NCBI GenBank assembly: GCA_902790595.1
Contig: CADASL010000006.1
Span: 62,001-126,000 of the forward strand
Direction of reading: 5' to 3'
Length of the DNA stretch: 64,000 nucleotides
Source of the DNA: an uncultured Bacteroidales bacterium
Lineage (GTDB): Bacteria > Bacteroidota > Bacteroidia > Bacteroidales > SZUA-534
The notes beneath the pieces were generated by a model. That model did not search any database. It saw nothing but the letters and a program-made list of their open reading frames with translations, and was not told the origin of the DNA. Positions 42,759-51,474 of this stretch are shown here, in pieces. The first letter of the stretch is position 1. Each line of letters opens with the position of its first letter. Position numbers and translations under genes: made by a program.

Positions 42759-43580
42759 TCACTTAAACACAATCATATCAGCCAGTTGCAGGAAATAGCT
42801 GTTCGACCATACTTCAATTTCCTTACGGTTAATCAAAAAGCGGCCGACATCTAATTTTACATCTTCGATATTTGTTGTGGCCAGCCGTTCCTTCAATGCC
42901 ATCATAAACTCATCGCGCGACATCTCAACGCCGTTGAATTCACGAATACGTTCCTGCAAGTGCTTGAAATTGAGCGGGACACGCCAACGCACGTACCATT
43001 CAAAATCGTACCAGTCGCGCCCCTTTACGCGTGTTTTCCAGTTGCGGAACACCAAGGCGTGCATTTTGCCAGCATAGAGGTCGGATAGCGTTACGCAGCG
43101 CACCATAAACGAAAATGGTCTGAAAAGCATTTTTTGCTCTGTATCGAAGCTCAACGGCGGATTAGTGTCCAATTCAATCTTCACCTTAATGTTTTTTTCC
43201 GTTTGAAAAGAAATATCGTATACATCGGTGGTATCCTTCAGAAAAGCTGATTCAACCTTGCCAAAGGTCTTCTTGTCTTTCTTCTTGATTTCCACATCCC
43301 TCCCCGTCATTTTGAAAGCCTCAATAATCTGTGGGAAATAGGTTTCGAGGTGAATGTTTGAGTCCTTCGCCACCTGCGAAAAGTCCATATCTTCGGAAAA
43401 ACGAGGAAGGTTGTGGAAGATTCGCAGGCAAGTGCCGCCATAGAACGCGGCGTGTTCAAAGAAACCGCCACGGTACAATCCTGCAAGCGTTATCTGTTGC
43501 ATCACTTCTTGCTTAGTGCTAATCTTCTCGGTAAATGTCTGTGGATGCATAGCCTCCACCATTTCATCAAAAATCGTCAT
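42759..43580 (-). CDS. AbiEii/AbiGii-family nucleotidyltransferase toxin
   Basis: A 273-aa toxin of the AbiE class of toxin-antitoxin and abortive-infection systems. The nucleotidyltransferase core is visible: FYGGTCLRIFHNLPRFSEDMDFS with GGT at 48-50 and the metal-binding S62-E-D64-x-D66, then KVKIELDTNPP and SDLYAGKMHALVFRNWKTR, which resembles the conserved K-x-H region. AbiEii proteins attach nucleotides to tRNA acceptor ends in studied cases. It overlaps the antitoxin gene by 4 bp (ATGA), giving translational coupling. Confidence 0.92.
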   Translation of the reverse strand: MTIFDEMVEAMHPQTFTEKISTKQEVMQQITLAGLYRGGFFEHAAFYGGTCLRIFHNLPRFSEDMDFSQVAKDSNIHLETYFPQIIEAFKMTGRDVEIKKKDKKTFGKVESAFLKDTTDVYDISFQTEKNIKVKIELDTNPPLSFDTEQKMLFRPFSFMVRCVTLSDLYAGKMHALVFRNWKTRVKGRDWYDFEWYVRWRVPLNFKHLQERIREFNGVEMSRDEFMMALKERLATTNIEDVKLDVGRFLINRKEIEVWSNSYFLQLADMIVFK

Positions 43581-44218
43581 CGTTCCATCAGTTTTAACAA
43601 GTTTTCCAAAACAGTCTTTTTGTTTCCCGTCTGCAAGCAGGCTCGTATTATTTTGGCATCCATCCGCTTGATGTCGGCAACCTCAATCCTCATATCCTCT
43701 TCAAAAAACACTTCAAGACTTGCAACCGACTGGTCGGGCACGTACCGTTCCTGCATTAGCATATCACACAGAGCCTTTTCGGGCGTGGCTATCAAATAGG
43801 CGATGCCATCCTCCTCCTCGCTTCTGATACCGATTGGAAAATAATCCTTCTTTACGCCGCGATATGAAAAATTTGCCAAAGAATTCTCAAAATCACGGGT
43901 ATGGCGCGTTGTGACTGATGTAATTTGGTAAACCCTTTCTGGAATCAGACCGTAATGGCGAAGCGCATAATGCAACGACACGTAAGACGGCCCGTAAATA
44001 TGGTTTGCCACCAATTCAAGAGAAAGTTGCTTTCCGCTTATCTGCGGCGAAACCACATACAGTCCGCGCTTTAACTTGATAATTTTGCCTGTACGCTCCA
44101 ATAATTGCACTTTTTTTTCTGGCGACAGATATTCGCAGAAAATGCTCTTTAGAACGCCCATATCGACTGGCACAATTCCCAATTGCTTCAGCGCATTTAT
44201 TTCCGCAATAGTTGTCAT
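43577..44218 (-). CDS. AbiEi-family antitoxin and autoregulator
   Basis: A 213-aa protein whose N-terminal winged-helix region (residues 1-55; VLKSIFCEYLSPEKKVQLLE, KLKRGLYVVSP) matches AbiEi antitoxins, followed by the C-terminal antitoxin domain (VANHIYGPSYVSLHYALRHY, TPEKALCDML). Known AbiEi proteins repress their own operon by binding inverted repeats in the promoter and separately neutralise the toxin. A strong inverted repeat lies 36 bp upstream. Confidence 0.9.
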   Translation of the reverse strand: MTTIAEINALKQLGIVPVDMGVLKSIFCEYLSPEKKVQLLERTGKIIKLKRGLYVVSPQISGKQLSLELVANHIYGPSYVSLHYALRHYGLIPERVYQITSVTTRHTRDFENSLANFSYRGVKKDYFPIGIRSEEEDGIAYLIATPEKALCDMLMQERYVPDQSVASLEVFFEEDMRIEVADIKRMDAKIIRACLQTGNKKTVLENLLKLMER

Positions 44219-44237
44219 CTCCTCATCATTTCGGGCA

Positions 44238-44245
44238 CAAATATA
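44238..44245 (-). promoter_or_regulatory. -7 box TATATTTG of the AbiE operon
   Basis: Perfect TAnnTTTG element on the minus strand, 19 bp before the antitoxin ATG. Confidence 0.7.
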
Positions 44246-44253
44246 TGAATCCT

Positions 44254-44290
44254 CGTACAGAAAAGGAATTTTTTATTCCTTTTCTGTACG
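44254..44290. promoter_or_regulatory. 16-bp perfect inverted repeat, probable AbiEi operator
   Basis: CGTACAGAAAAGGAAT (44254-44269), five T, ATTCCTTTTCTGTACG (44275-44290). It begins 8 bp upstream of the -7 box and covers the -33 region of the AbiE promoter, so a bound repressor would block the polymerase. Confidence 0.75.
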
Positions 44291-44359
44291 AATATTTATA
44301 GTTGCACTATCTTTTTATGGTACTCAACGCAAAAAACTCAAACGATAATATTTGATTTT

Positions 44360-44437
44360 CTTATGAATAAGGATGCGATTAGAAATGCTATATTTGAGTG
44401 ACTTTTATTTTCACGTTTAAAACCGACAAATTATGAA
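44360..44437 (+). repeat. Duplicated promoter segment, copy 1, with -7 box
   Basis: CTTATGAATAAGGATGCGAT and the following bases to the ATG are nearly the same as 45736-45818. It includes the -7 box TATATTTG at 44389-44396, so both WG-repeat genes have the same promoter. Confidence 0.88.
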
Positions 44438-45554
44438 ATGTAAATTATTGGCAGCAACAATGTTCGCGGCAGTAACTCTTTTGGTTGGCTGCACAACACA
44501 AAACAACAATATTTTTATACCCGCTCGATTGGGTAGCAAATGGGGCTATATTGATACAACTGGCAATTGGGTTATCGCCCCGAATTTTGACGATGTTGCG
44601 AATTTCGCCAAAAATGGTTTGGCTCGTGCTACTTTTAAATGGAAATATGGATATATTGACAAAATTGGCAATTGGATTATCGACACGCAATTTGACTATG
44701 CTGATGATTTTGCCGAAAACGGTTTGGCGCGTGCCAAATTAAACGGCAAATGGGGCTACATTGACAAGACTGGCAAGTGGATTATCGACCCGCAATTTGA
44801 CGTGGCTTTGAATTTCTCCGAAAATGATTTGGCTCCTGTCGATTTAAATGGCAAACGGGGCTATATTGACAAAACTGGCAATTGGGTAATTAACCCACAA
44901 TTTGACGTGGCTTTGAAATTCGCAGAAAACGGTTTGGCTCCTGTCGAATTAAACGGTAAATGGGGCTATATTGACGAAACTGGCAATTGGGTTATCAATT
45001 CGCAATTTGATGAAGTTTATTATTTTGCTGAAAACAGTTTAGCTCGCGTCAAATTAAACGGTAAATGGGGCTATATTGATACAACTGGCAATTGGGTTAT
45101 CAACCCGCAATTTGACGATGTTTGGCCCTTTGCCGAAAACGGTTTGGCACGTGTCGAATTTAACGGCAAGTGGGGCTACATTGACATAATTGGCAAGTGG
45201 GCTATTAACCCACAATTTGACGTAGCTTATGATTTTGCCAAAAACGGTTTGGCTCTTGTCATATTAAACCGCAAATATGGCTATATTGACAAAACAGGCA
45301 ATCGGATTATCAATCCGCAATTTGACGATGCTAATGATTTTGCCGAAAACGGTTTGGCTGTTGTCAAATTATACGGCCAATGGGGATGTATTGATGAGAC
45401 TGGCAATTTGGTTGTTAATCCACAATATGATGATGTGAAGATTTATGAGAACACTATATTTTTTGAACAAAATGGCAAATGGGGAATAATAGATAGAAAC
45501 GGGAATATTGTTGCAAATCCACAATTCGATTGGGTTGGCGACAGATACTTCTAA
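44433..45554 (+). CDS. WG-repeat lipoprotein
   Basis: A 373-aa protein: lipoprotein signal MKCKLLAATMFAAVTLLVGC (lipobox LVGC), then about ten tandem WG repeats of 35 residues (105 bp) with consensus NGKWGYIDKTGNWVINPQFD followed by A..FAENGLARVKL. The repeats are alike at DNA level too, so copy number could change by recombination. WG repeats fold as small beta modules; function is mostly unknown, probably binding. AT-rich compared with nearby housekeeping genes. Confidence 0.9.
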   Translation: MKCKLLAATMFAAVTLLVGCTTQNNNIFIPARLGSKWGYIDTTGNWVIAPNFDDVANFAKNGLARATFKWKYGYIDKIGNWIIDTQFDYADDFAENGLARAKLNGKWGYIDKTGKWIIDPQFDVALNFSENDLAPVDLNGKRGYIDKTGNWVINPQFDVALKFAENGLAPVELNGKWGYIDETGNWVINSQFDEVYYFAENSLARVKLNGKWGYIDTTGNWVINPQFDDVWPFAENGLARVEFNGKWGYIDIIGKWAINPQFDVAYDFAKNGLALVILNRKYGYIDKTGNRIINPQFDDANDFAENGLAVVKLYGQWGCIDETGNLVVNPQYDDVKIYENTIFFEQNGKWGIIDRNGNIVANPQFDWVGDRYF

Positions 45555-45595
45555 CTGCGAGTGCTATTTTAAAATACCTTTATCAACACCAAACA

Positions 45596-45626
45596 AAAAT
45601 GCCGCCCGTTATGGCGGCATTTTTTA
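45596..45626 (+). terminator. Terminator after the first WG-repeat gene
   Basis: AATGCCGCC (45598-45606), loop CGTTAT, GGCGGCATT (45613-45621), then further T. Confidence 0.85.
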
Positions 45627-45654
45627 TATAATCGTTCTCTCGATAATTATCGGA

Positions 45655-45710
45655 CACTTCTTCTTCCCTCTCACCAAACTCAACACACCATTGACGAACA
45701 CCAGCGGGTG
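45655..45710 (-). pseudogene. Duplicated 3' fragment of the hydrogenase-like small-subunit gene
   Basis: Read on the minus strand this encodes HPLVFVNGVLSLVRGKK, almost the same as the last 17 residues (HPLAFVNGVLSLVRGKK) of the gene at 47030-47779. It has no start and no upstream part, so it is a leftover of a tandem duplication that also copied the WG-repeat gene and its promoter. Confidence 0.85.
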
Positions 45711-45735
45711 GCTGTGAACGTAGCAAGTTTTTTCT

Positions 45736-45818
45736 CTTATGAATAAGGATGCGATTAGAAATGTTATATTTGAGTGACTTTTATTCTGTTTCCACGTTTA
45801 AAATCGATGAACTATGAA
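45736..45818 (+). repeat. Duplicated promoter segment, copy 2, with -7 box
   Basis: Second copy of 44360-44437, with the -7 box TATATTTG at 45765-45772 and a short insertion (CTGTTTC region) before the ATG. Confidence 0.88.
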
Positions 45819-47016
45819 ATGGTTTAAGACAACTCAACCGGACGATAGCATTCTTATTTACGCTTACGGCCCCAAAGGGGGATTCATCAATCAAAAAGGC
45901 AAATGGGTTATTAAACCAATCTTTGAAAGAGTTGGTAAATTCGGTGAAAATGGTTGGGCTGCTGCTGCTATTTGGCTAAAAGGCGAATATAAATGGGGAT
46001 ATATTGACAAGACCGGGAATTGGGTTATCAACCCGCAGTTTGACTTCGTTCAGAATTTCGCCCAAAACGGTTTGGCCTGTGTAGAATTAAACGGGAAATG
46101 GGGGTACATCGACCAAACAGGTAATTGGGTTATCAACCCGCAATTTGTCTCCACTTGGGATTTTGCCAAAAATGGTTTGGCTCTTGTCCATTTAAACGAT
46201 AAATATGGCTTTATTGACAAAAATTGCAATTGGGTTATCACCCCCCAATTCGACAATGCTAATAATTTTGCCGAAAACGGTTTGGCTATTGTCAAATTAA
46301 ACGGCAAATGGGGATTTATTGACAAAACTGGTAATTGGGTTATCAACCCGCAATTTGACTATGCCCGGAATTTCGCCCAAAACGGTTTGGCTCGTGTAGA
46401 ATTAAACGGCAAATATGGCTTTATTGACAAAACCGGCAATTGGATTACCAACCTGCAATTTGACGATGCTGGTGATTTTGACGAAAACAGTTTGGCTATT
46501 GTCCGTTTAAACGACAAATATGGCTTTATTAACAAAACTGGCAATTGGGTTATCACCCCGCAATTTGACTACGCTCAGAATTTCGCCCAAAACGGTTTGG
46601 CTCGAGTCAGAATAAACGACAAAGATGGCTTTATTGATAAAACTGGCAATTTTGTTATTGCCCCACAATTTGATAGTGTTGGCTTTTTTACAGAAAACGG
46701 TTTGGCGTGGGGCAAGTTAAAAGATAAATTTGGTTATATTGACCAAACAGGGAATTGGGTTATCAATCCGCAATTTGACGATGCTGGGCCTTTTGCTGAA
46801 AATGGTTTGGCTCCTATAAAATATAATGGAAAATGGGGTTGTATCGATATAGCTGGCAAGATTGTTATTAAGCCGCAATATGATGAAGTAATTATTTATA
46901 TGAACACCATATTTATAATACAAAACTGTTTGTGGGGTATCGTTGATAAAAACGGTAAAACTATTGCAAAACCGCAATTTGGTTGGGTTGAATTCTGTCC
47001 TTTATACTATATGTAA
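45814..47016 (+). CDS. WG-repeat protein without signal peptide
   Basis: A 400-aa paralogue of the upstream gene with about eleven WG repeats of 35 residues (NGKWGFIDKTGNWVINPQFD). Unlike its twin it starts MKWFKTTQPDDSILIYAYGP and has no signal peptide or lipobox, so it should stay in the cytoplasm. Its promoter is nearly the same as that of the lipoprotein copy. The two ends (first and last repeats) are the most diverged. Convergent with the hydrogenase-like operon, whose last gene stops 13 bp away. Confidence 0.88.
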   Translation: MKWFKTTQPDDSILIYAYGPKGGFINQKGKWVIKPIFERVGKFGENGWAAAAIWLKGEYKWGYIDKTGNWVINPQFDFVQNFAQNGLACVELNGKWGYIDQTGNWVINPQFVSTWDFAKNGLALVHLNDKYGFIDKNCNWVITPQFDNANNFAENGLAIVKLNGKWGFIDKTGNWVINPQFDYARNFAQNGLARVELNGKYGFIDKTGNWITNLQFDDAGDFDENSLAIVRLNDKYGFINKTGNWVITPQFDYAQNFAQNGLARVRINDKDGFIDKTGNFVIAPQFDSVGFFTENGLAWGKLKDKFGYIDQTGNWVINPQFDDAGPFAENGLAPIKYNGKWGCIDIAGKIVIKPQYDEVIIYMNTIFIIQNCLWGIVDKNGKTIAKPQFGWVEFCPLYYM

Positions 47017-47029
47017 ATTGCACAAAATA

Positions 47030-47779
47030 CTACTTCTTCCCCCTTACCAAACTCAACACGCCATTGACAAACGCCAACGGGTGGACAGGATTGCCTGGAA
47101 CGTACAAATCGACTTTGTATTTGTCTAAAAATGAACGGTTAAGCGCGGGACTGTCTGCGAAAATGCCGCCGCTAATGGCGTCGGTGCCAGCCAGAATCAG
47201 AATCTTCGGGTCGGGGGTGGCGTGGTAGCAGATTTCGAGCGCTTCGGCCATATTTTCAGAGATTGGTCCAGTAACCACAATGCCGTCGGCGTGGCGGGGC
47301 GACGCTACAAAGTCGATACCGAAGCGGCCCATATCGAAGTTGACATTGCTGGTGGCGTTCAGTTCCCACTCGCAACTGTTGTCGCCTGCGGCAGACACTT
47401 CGCGCAGTTTGAGCGAACGGCCGAACAAACGGTGAATCTCGGCACGAACCTTGTCGGCATCCACTTCAATGGGCTGGTCACCTGTGACAATCAAGCGGTT
47501 GCGGTCATTGGTGGCCATTTTGTAATCCTTGGTGAAACGGATTTTTTCGGGACAGGCAATGGCGCACTCGCCGCAGAAGGTGCAGCGTCCCAAATCAATG
47601 CTCAACGGCTTGCCGCTGATTGCGCCCGTGGGGCATAAATCAATGAGTTGCTGCTCGTTGCAAGCGGCATCGGTAATCACTGGGCGGCCACGGAACACAC
47701 CTGGGACATCGGTCGTGGTAACATCAGGAATGAACTGCTTACCCTGGTGGAATAATATTTTTAAGTTGTTGATAAACAT
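47030..47779 (-). CDS. Ehr complex: ferredoxin domain fused to a hydrogenase-like small subunit (HyfH-HyfI/HycG type)
   Basis: A 249-aa fusion, last gene of the operon. Residues 20-85 form a ferredoxin domain: GRCTFCGECAIACP gives four Cys of one 4Fe-4S cluster, but the first motif (residues 38-50, AACNEQQLIDLCP) has lost most ligands. Residues 128-249 match the small subunit of group-4 hydrogenases/NuoB (MGRFGIDFVASPRHADGIVV, SGGIF). Of the four Cys that bind the proximal cluster in HycG, only C136 remains; the others align with D133, D200 (AGTDAISGGIF) and N230 (VPGNPVHP). Alignment was done by eye. The gene is complete and the fold is kept. Confidence 0.85.
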   Translation of the reverse strand: MFINNLKILFHQGKQFIPDVTTTDVPGVFRGRPVITDAACNEQQLIDLCPTGAISGKPLSIDLGRCTFCGECAIACPEKIRFTKDYKMATNDRNRLIVTGDQPIEVDADKVRAEIHRLFGRSLKLREVSAAGDNSCEWELNATSNVNFDMGRFGIDFVASPRHADGIVVTGPISENMAEALEICYHATPDPKILILAGTDAISGGIFADSPALNRSFLDKYKVDLYVPGNPVHPLAFVNGVLSLVRGKK

Positions 47780-47900
47780 AGCAATTTAGGTGTTAGGCAT
47801 TAGGCACTAGGCACTAGGCATTAGTAATTTGTATCTGTGTTATCTGTGCGAACATTCAATCAATCAGTTATTCAATCCTTCAATCCTTCAATCCTTCAAT
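47780..47900 (-). repeat. Repeat-filled gap inside the Ehr operon
   Basis: On the coding strand: octads ATTGAAGG x3 with ATTGAATA and ACTGATTG directly after the upstream stop, then heptads CCTAATG / CCTAGTG up to the next start. The arrangement repeats the gap at 51475-51592. Confidence 0.75.
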
Positions 47901-49400
47901 TTATAAGTCGTGTCCGCTGTACGAAAGGTCGAAACTCTTGTTGCAGATTGGGAAATCGGAAATCTCGTTGTTGCGGACGGCAAGGGCAAGGCCAAGCCAG
48001 TTGTGGAACGACGGGTCTTTAATCTTGTAATACAGCAAGTTACCTTGTGCGTCGGTGATTGCGCAGTGGCAAATCTCGCCACGCCAGCCTTCGACAAGCG
48101 ACACCACAAACGAGTCGGCGGCGGCGTTGGCCAGCGGTGCCGACGGTTGTGCGGTATAATCCATTGTATCAATCATTTGCTTCATCAGGTCGATTGATTT
48201 CAGAATCTCGTCGTGGCGGATACGTGCACGGCAGTAAACATCGCCGACAGGCTCTGTAACGGGCTGATACTGAATCTCGTTGTAGTAGCCCCACGGGTGC
48301 GACGAACGCACATCGCGGCTAACGTTGCTTGCGCGGGCGGCCATTCCCACCATTCCAATCTTTCGCGCAGTTTCGGGCTCGACAATGCCCGTGCGCTCAA
48401 TTCGCGACAGCACCGACGGCAGGTCGAACGTTTGATTTGCCATCTCAACAAAATCAGGCTGATAGGCCGAAATCATCTCTATCCATTGCTGCGCCAACTC
48501 TTTGGTAAAGTGAAAGTTAGTCTTGCCAGGACGGATAAGCCCCTTGGCAAAGCGGTTGCCCGCCCAGCGTTGGAAATAGTTGATTACAGGCGTGCGCAAG
48601 CGGCCGAAAACCGAGTTGCCCAACTGATAGGCAATGTCGGTGCAGATACCGCTCAAGTCGCCAGTGTGGATTGCAATGCGCTCATTTTCAAGTGCGAAGG
48701 CACGCTCAATTTGCAGTTGGCGGCTCGGCTCGAATCCGCAAAGGCTTTCCCAAAGGTTGGCAAACGCCGTTGAGTGGCCAATGACGGTGTCGCCAGCAAT
48801 GTTCTCGGCCAGTGTGGCGCGCTGCAACAGATTGTTTTTCTGCAAGAAAAGCGTCTCAACGCCGCGGTGCTGATAGCCCAACTGTATTTCAAGGTGCAGA
48901 ATCTGCTCGCCGTTGCAAATGAAACGGAAATGGCCAGGTTCAATGATTCCCGCGTGAATCGGCCCCACACCCACTTCGTGAAGTTCTTCACTGTCAATCT
49001 GATAGAACGGATAATCCTGCATTTTCAGCGAGCGGTCGGCGGCATTGTGCGGGTAGCGCACGGGCTTGAGCCACGGGTGGCCGCTGAATCCGACGCCGAA
49101 ATTCTCGTGAATCTCGCGCTCAAACAACTGAAGGTCAAGGTGTTTGGGTGTGAGCGACTCAAGAACGGCCGTGGGCTCAACCGTTGCCGAAGCAACGTCG
49201 ATAAGGTGCGTGGCATCGTCGGCAAGGCAGCAAATGAGACGGATTTTGCCGTCCATCGGCACGCCGTAGTAGGCGACGCAATGCGCATCAGGCGCGGTTG
49301 TCAACTTATTGTCTATCAGGCTGTAAAAATCGGCATAAGGCAGAACGGGAATCTCGCCAAACCGTATGCACTGATTGTTTTTTATGCTAATAAAATCCAT
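47901..49400 (-). CDS. Ehr complex: NuoCD/HyfG-like large subunit lacking the NiFe site
   Basis: A 499-aa protein: a NuoC-like domain (about 60-140, LQLFEREIHENFGVGFSGHP) fused to a NuoD/HycE-like large subunit (ILHLEIQLGYQHRGVETLF onward). In hydrogenases four Cys hold the NiFe centre. The first motif (RVCGICGFAHSTAY in HycE) reads NIAGDTVIGHSTAF, with A202 and T205 in the Cys positions. The last (SFDPCYSCTDR) reads SFDLSYSGHDL, with S493 and G496. The protein ends right there, with no maturation tail. It cannot be a hydrogenase; fold and interfaces look intact. Confidence 0.88.
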   Translation of the reverse strand: MDFISIKNNQCIRFGEIPVLPYADFYSLIDNKLTTAPDAHCVAYYGVPMDGKIRLICCLADDATHLIDVASATVEPTAVLESLTPKHLDLQLFEREIHENFGVGFSGHPWLKPVRYPHNAADRSLKMQDYPFYQIDSEELHEVGVGPIHAGIIEPGHFRFICNGEQILHLEIQLGYQHRGVETLFLQKNNLLQRATLAENIAGDTVIGHSTAFANLWESLCGFEPSRQLQIERAFALENERIAIHTGDLSGICTDIAYQLGNSVFGRLRTPVINYFQRWAGNRFAKGLIRPGKTNFHFTKELAQQWIEMISAYQPDFVEMANQTFDLPSVLSRIERTGIVEPETARKIGMVGMAARASNVSRDVRSSHPWGYYNEIQYQPVTEPVGDVYCRARIRHDEILKSIDLMKQMIDTMDYTAQPSAPLANAAADSFVVSLVEGWRGEICHCAITDAQGNLLYYKIKDPSFHNWLGLALAVRNNEISDFPICNKSFDLSYSGHDL

Positions 49401-49404
49401 ATTA

Positions 49405-50832
49405 TCAGAAAGTTATAAGTTGAACGGCTTCTTCAATCAAACCCACGAACCACTGCGGCGGGCAGAATCCGAGCCAAACAGTGAGAGCGAGCAGCAAATA
49501 TTGCATCACCATCTCTGCAACATTGTGTCGCACAGACGGTTGCACGTGAACATTCTCTGAATTGACAAAGAGCATTTTCAGAATGTTGCGCCCCAAAGCC
49601 CAGATAATGGTGGTGAGCAGCACGAGCACAATCACGAGCGCCAGAATGTGGTGGCTGGCAATGAGCGCCTTGAACGTCAGCAACTCGCTGACAAACAGGC
49701 CCGAAGGCGGCATCGCAGCAATGCAGACAAACGCCAGCAGCATAAACACGGCGCCGGCGCGGTTGTGGCCGAAATAGTTGCCAATGCTGTATATGTTCTT
49801 CGATTTGAAGTATTTATAAATGTGTCCGGTGTGAAAAAACATTGCCGATTTGGCGAAACTGTGCAGCACAAGGTGCAGAATTGCGGCAAAGCAGCCCACG
49901 CCGCCGGCAGCCAGTCCGAGCGCCACAACGCCCATATGCTCGACGCTTGAATAGGCCAGCATTCGCTTGATATTCTTCACTTTAATGAGATAGACGGCCG
50001 AAATGAGAATCGACAGAACGGCCACAACCATAATTATGTTATCGGCCCACGGCCTGACGCTGGTGCGCGCCACAATCTGGTAGAATCGGAAAATGCCAAC
50101 AAAGCCAACATTCATCAGCACACTCGAAAACAGCGCCGCTGCGGGTGCGGGCGCCTTGTCTTTGGCGTCGATTCCGGCGGTGTACATCGGCAGAAGCCCG
50201 AATTTGGCGGTGTAGCCGGCGAAAATGAAGACGAAGGCGATTTTAATCCAGAACGGGTCAAGGTCGGCGGCGACGCGCATCAGGCTGTCGTACTGCAACT
50301 GCGCCTGCCCGGCCGCGCCAAGCGATATGCTGACCAGCAGAATGCCGATAAACACGAAGACAAGGCTGATTGAGCAGACGAAAATGTACTTCCAGGTGGC
50401 TTCGATTGAGCCTGCGTTGCGGCGGTGGAAAACCAGTGCCGACGCGCTCAAGGTGGTTACTTCGACAAAAATCCAGGTGACGGCGATATGCGACGACAGC
50501 GTGGCCGCCGAAAGCGCCATAACCAGCAGAACCATAGCGCCATAGTAGATTCCGCGCGAGCGTGGCGTCTCGGCTTCGGGCTCAACATAGTTGAACTTGT
50601 GCAGAAGCGCCGGAATGGCCACCACGGTGAGCACCGCAAGCATCAGCAGGGCAAGCGAGTCGGCCTTGAAATAGACGGCGTCGTAGTTTCCGCGCTGCGT
50701 GAACTCGAAAACCGTGAGCGCGCACTGCAGAACCATAAACAGCCCCACAAACGCGCCGTTGAGCGCCCTGCTCTTGTTGACAAACAGCAAGAGCGCAATC
50801 AAAATCGATACTATTAGATATGTAACTATCAT
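49405..50832 (-). CDS. Ehr complex: antiporter-like membrane subunit (HyfF/NuoN type)
   Basis: A 475-aa membrane protein with about 14 helices, related to Mrp antiporters and complex I NuoL/M/N. Seen: VTWIFVEVTTLSASALV (conserved Glu), GYTAKFGLLPMYTAGIDAKD (Lys in the broken helix), RMLAYSSVEHMGVVALGLAA and HSFAKSAMFF. These are the residues of the proton- or sodium-conducting channel. It lies 4 bp before the large-subunit gene. Confidence 0.9.
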   Translation of the reverse strand: MIVTYLIVSILIALLLFVNKSRALNGAFVGLFMVLQCALTVFEFTQRGNYDAVYFKADSLALLMLAVLTVVAIPALLHKFNYVEPEAETPRSRGIYYGAMVLLVMALSAATLSSHIAVTWIFVEVTTLSASALVFHRRNAGSIEATWKYIFVCSISLVFVFIGILLVSISLGAAGQAQLQYDSLMRVAADLDPFWIKIAFVFIFAGYTAKFGLLPMYTAGIDAKDKAPAPAAALFSSVLMNVGFVGIFRFYQIVARTSVRPWADNIIMVVAVLSILISAVYLIKVKNIKRMLAYSSVEHMGVVALGLAAGGVGCFAAILHLVLHSFAKSAMFFHTGHIYKYFKSKNIYSIGNYFGHNRAGAVFMLLAFVCIAAMPPSGLFVSELLTFKALIASHHILALVIVLVLLTTIIWALGRNILKMLFVNSENVHVQPSVRHNVAEMVMQYLLLALTVWLGFCPPQWFVGLIEEAVQLITF

Positions 50833-50844
50833 ATTACCAAACGG

Positions 50845-51474
50845 TTAATCTTTAATACTACTCAATTCGGCCACACTGCCTTCGTTAATCACATTGCCAA
50901 TTTTGTTGATAAAAATGCCCAGCAGGAAAATGCTGATAAACACGTCGAGAAGCACGCCAAGGTTGACCAGCAGCGGCATCTCGTTGCCCACGGCGAGAGA
51001 GAGAATGAACACGCCGTTCTCGATAAGCGCGTAACAAATGACGTGGGTGATTATCTTCTTGCGCGACACAATGAAGAACAGCCCGCTGAAAACCGCCGAA
51101 ATGGCCACCACAAAATAGGTGCGGTTAATGTTCGGCGCATCGACCATTGTTGAGAGCACAAAGGCGATAACGATTATCAATGTGGTGACAATCAGCGAGA
51201 TAAAGTACGGAACAAACGGCTCGGCTTCGCGGCGGATTCCGTTCTTTTTAATGACGTGGCGAATGAAAAGCGGAACGGCAACGGCCTTAACTATCACTGT
51301 TTCAAGCAGAATGAAGGCAAAGTTGACGGCGCTCATCTCGCGCAACTCAAGCAGAGCCACGCCAAAAAGCAACACGCCCTGCAACGTCAGAATCGACAGA
51401 TAAGTCATCAAACGATTCGCTATCGAAAAGTATAACAGCGTGATTGCGAATATGATAAGAAGGATTGTGGTCAT
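50845..51474 (-). CDS. Ehr complex: HyfE-like membrane subunit
   Basis: A 209-aa protein with about six helices, matching HyfE, a group-4-specific subunit with a NuoK-like part. Visible: YLSILTLQGVLLFGVALLEL, FILLETVIVKAVAVPLFIRH (Glu and Lys inside membrane helices) and YALIENGVFILSLAVG. Found in Hyf and Ehr complexes rather than in respiratory complex I. Gap of 12 bp to the next gene. Confidence 0.88.
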   Translation of the reverse strand: MTTILLIIFAITLLYFSIANRLMTYLSILTLQGVLLFGVALLELREMSAVNFAFILLETVIVKAVAVPLFIRHVIKKNGIRREAEPFVPYFISLIVTTLIIVIAFVLSTMVDAPNINRTYFVVAISAVFSGLFFIVSRKKIITHVICYALIENGVFILSLAVGNEMPLLVNLGVLLDVFISIFLLGIFINKIGNVINEGSVAELSSIKD

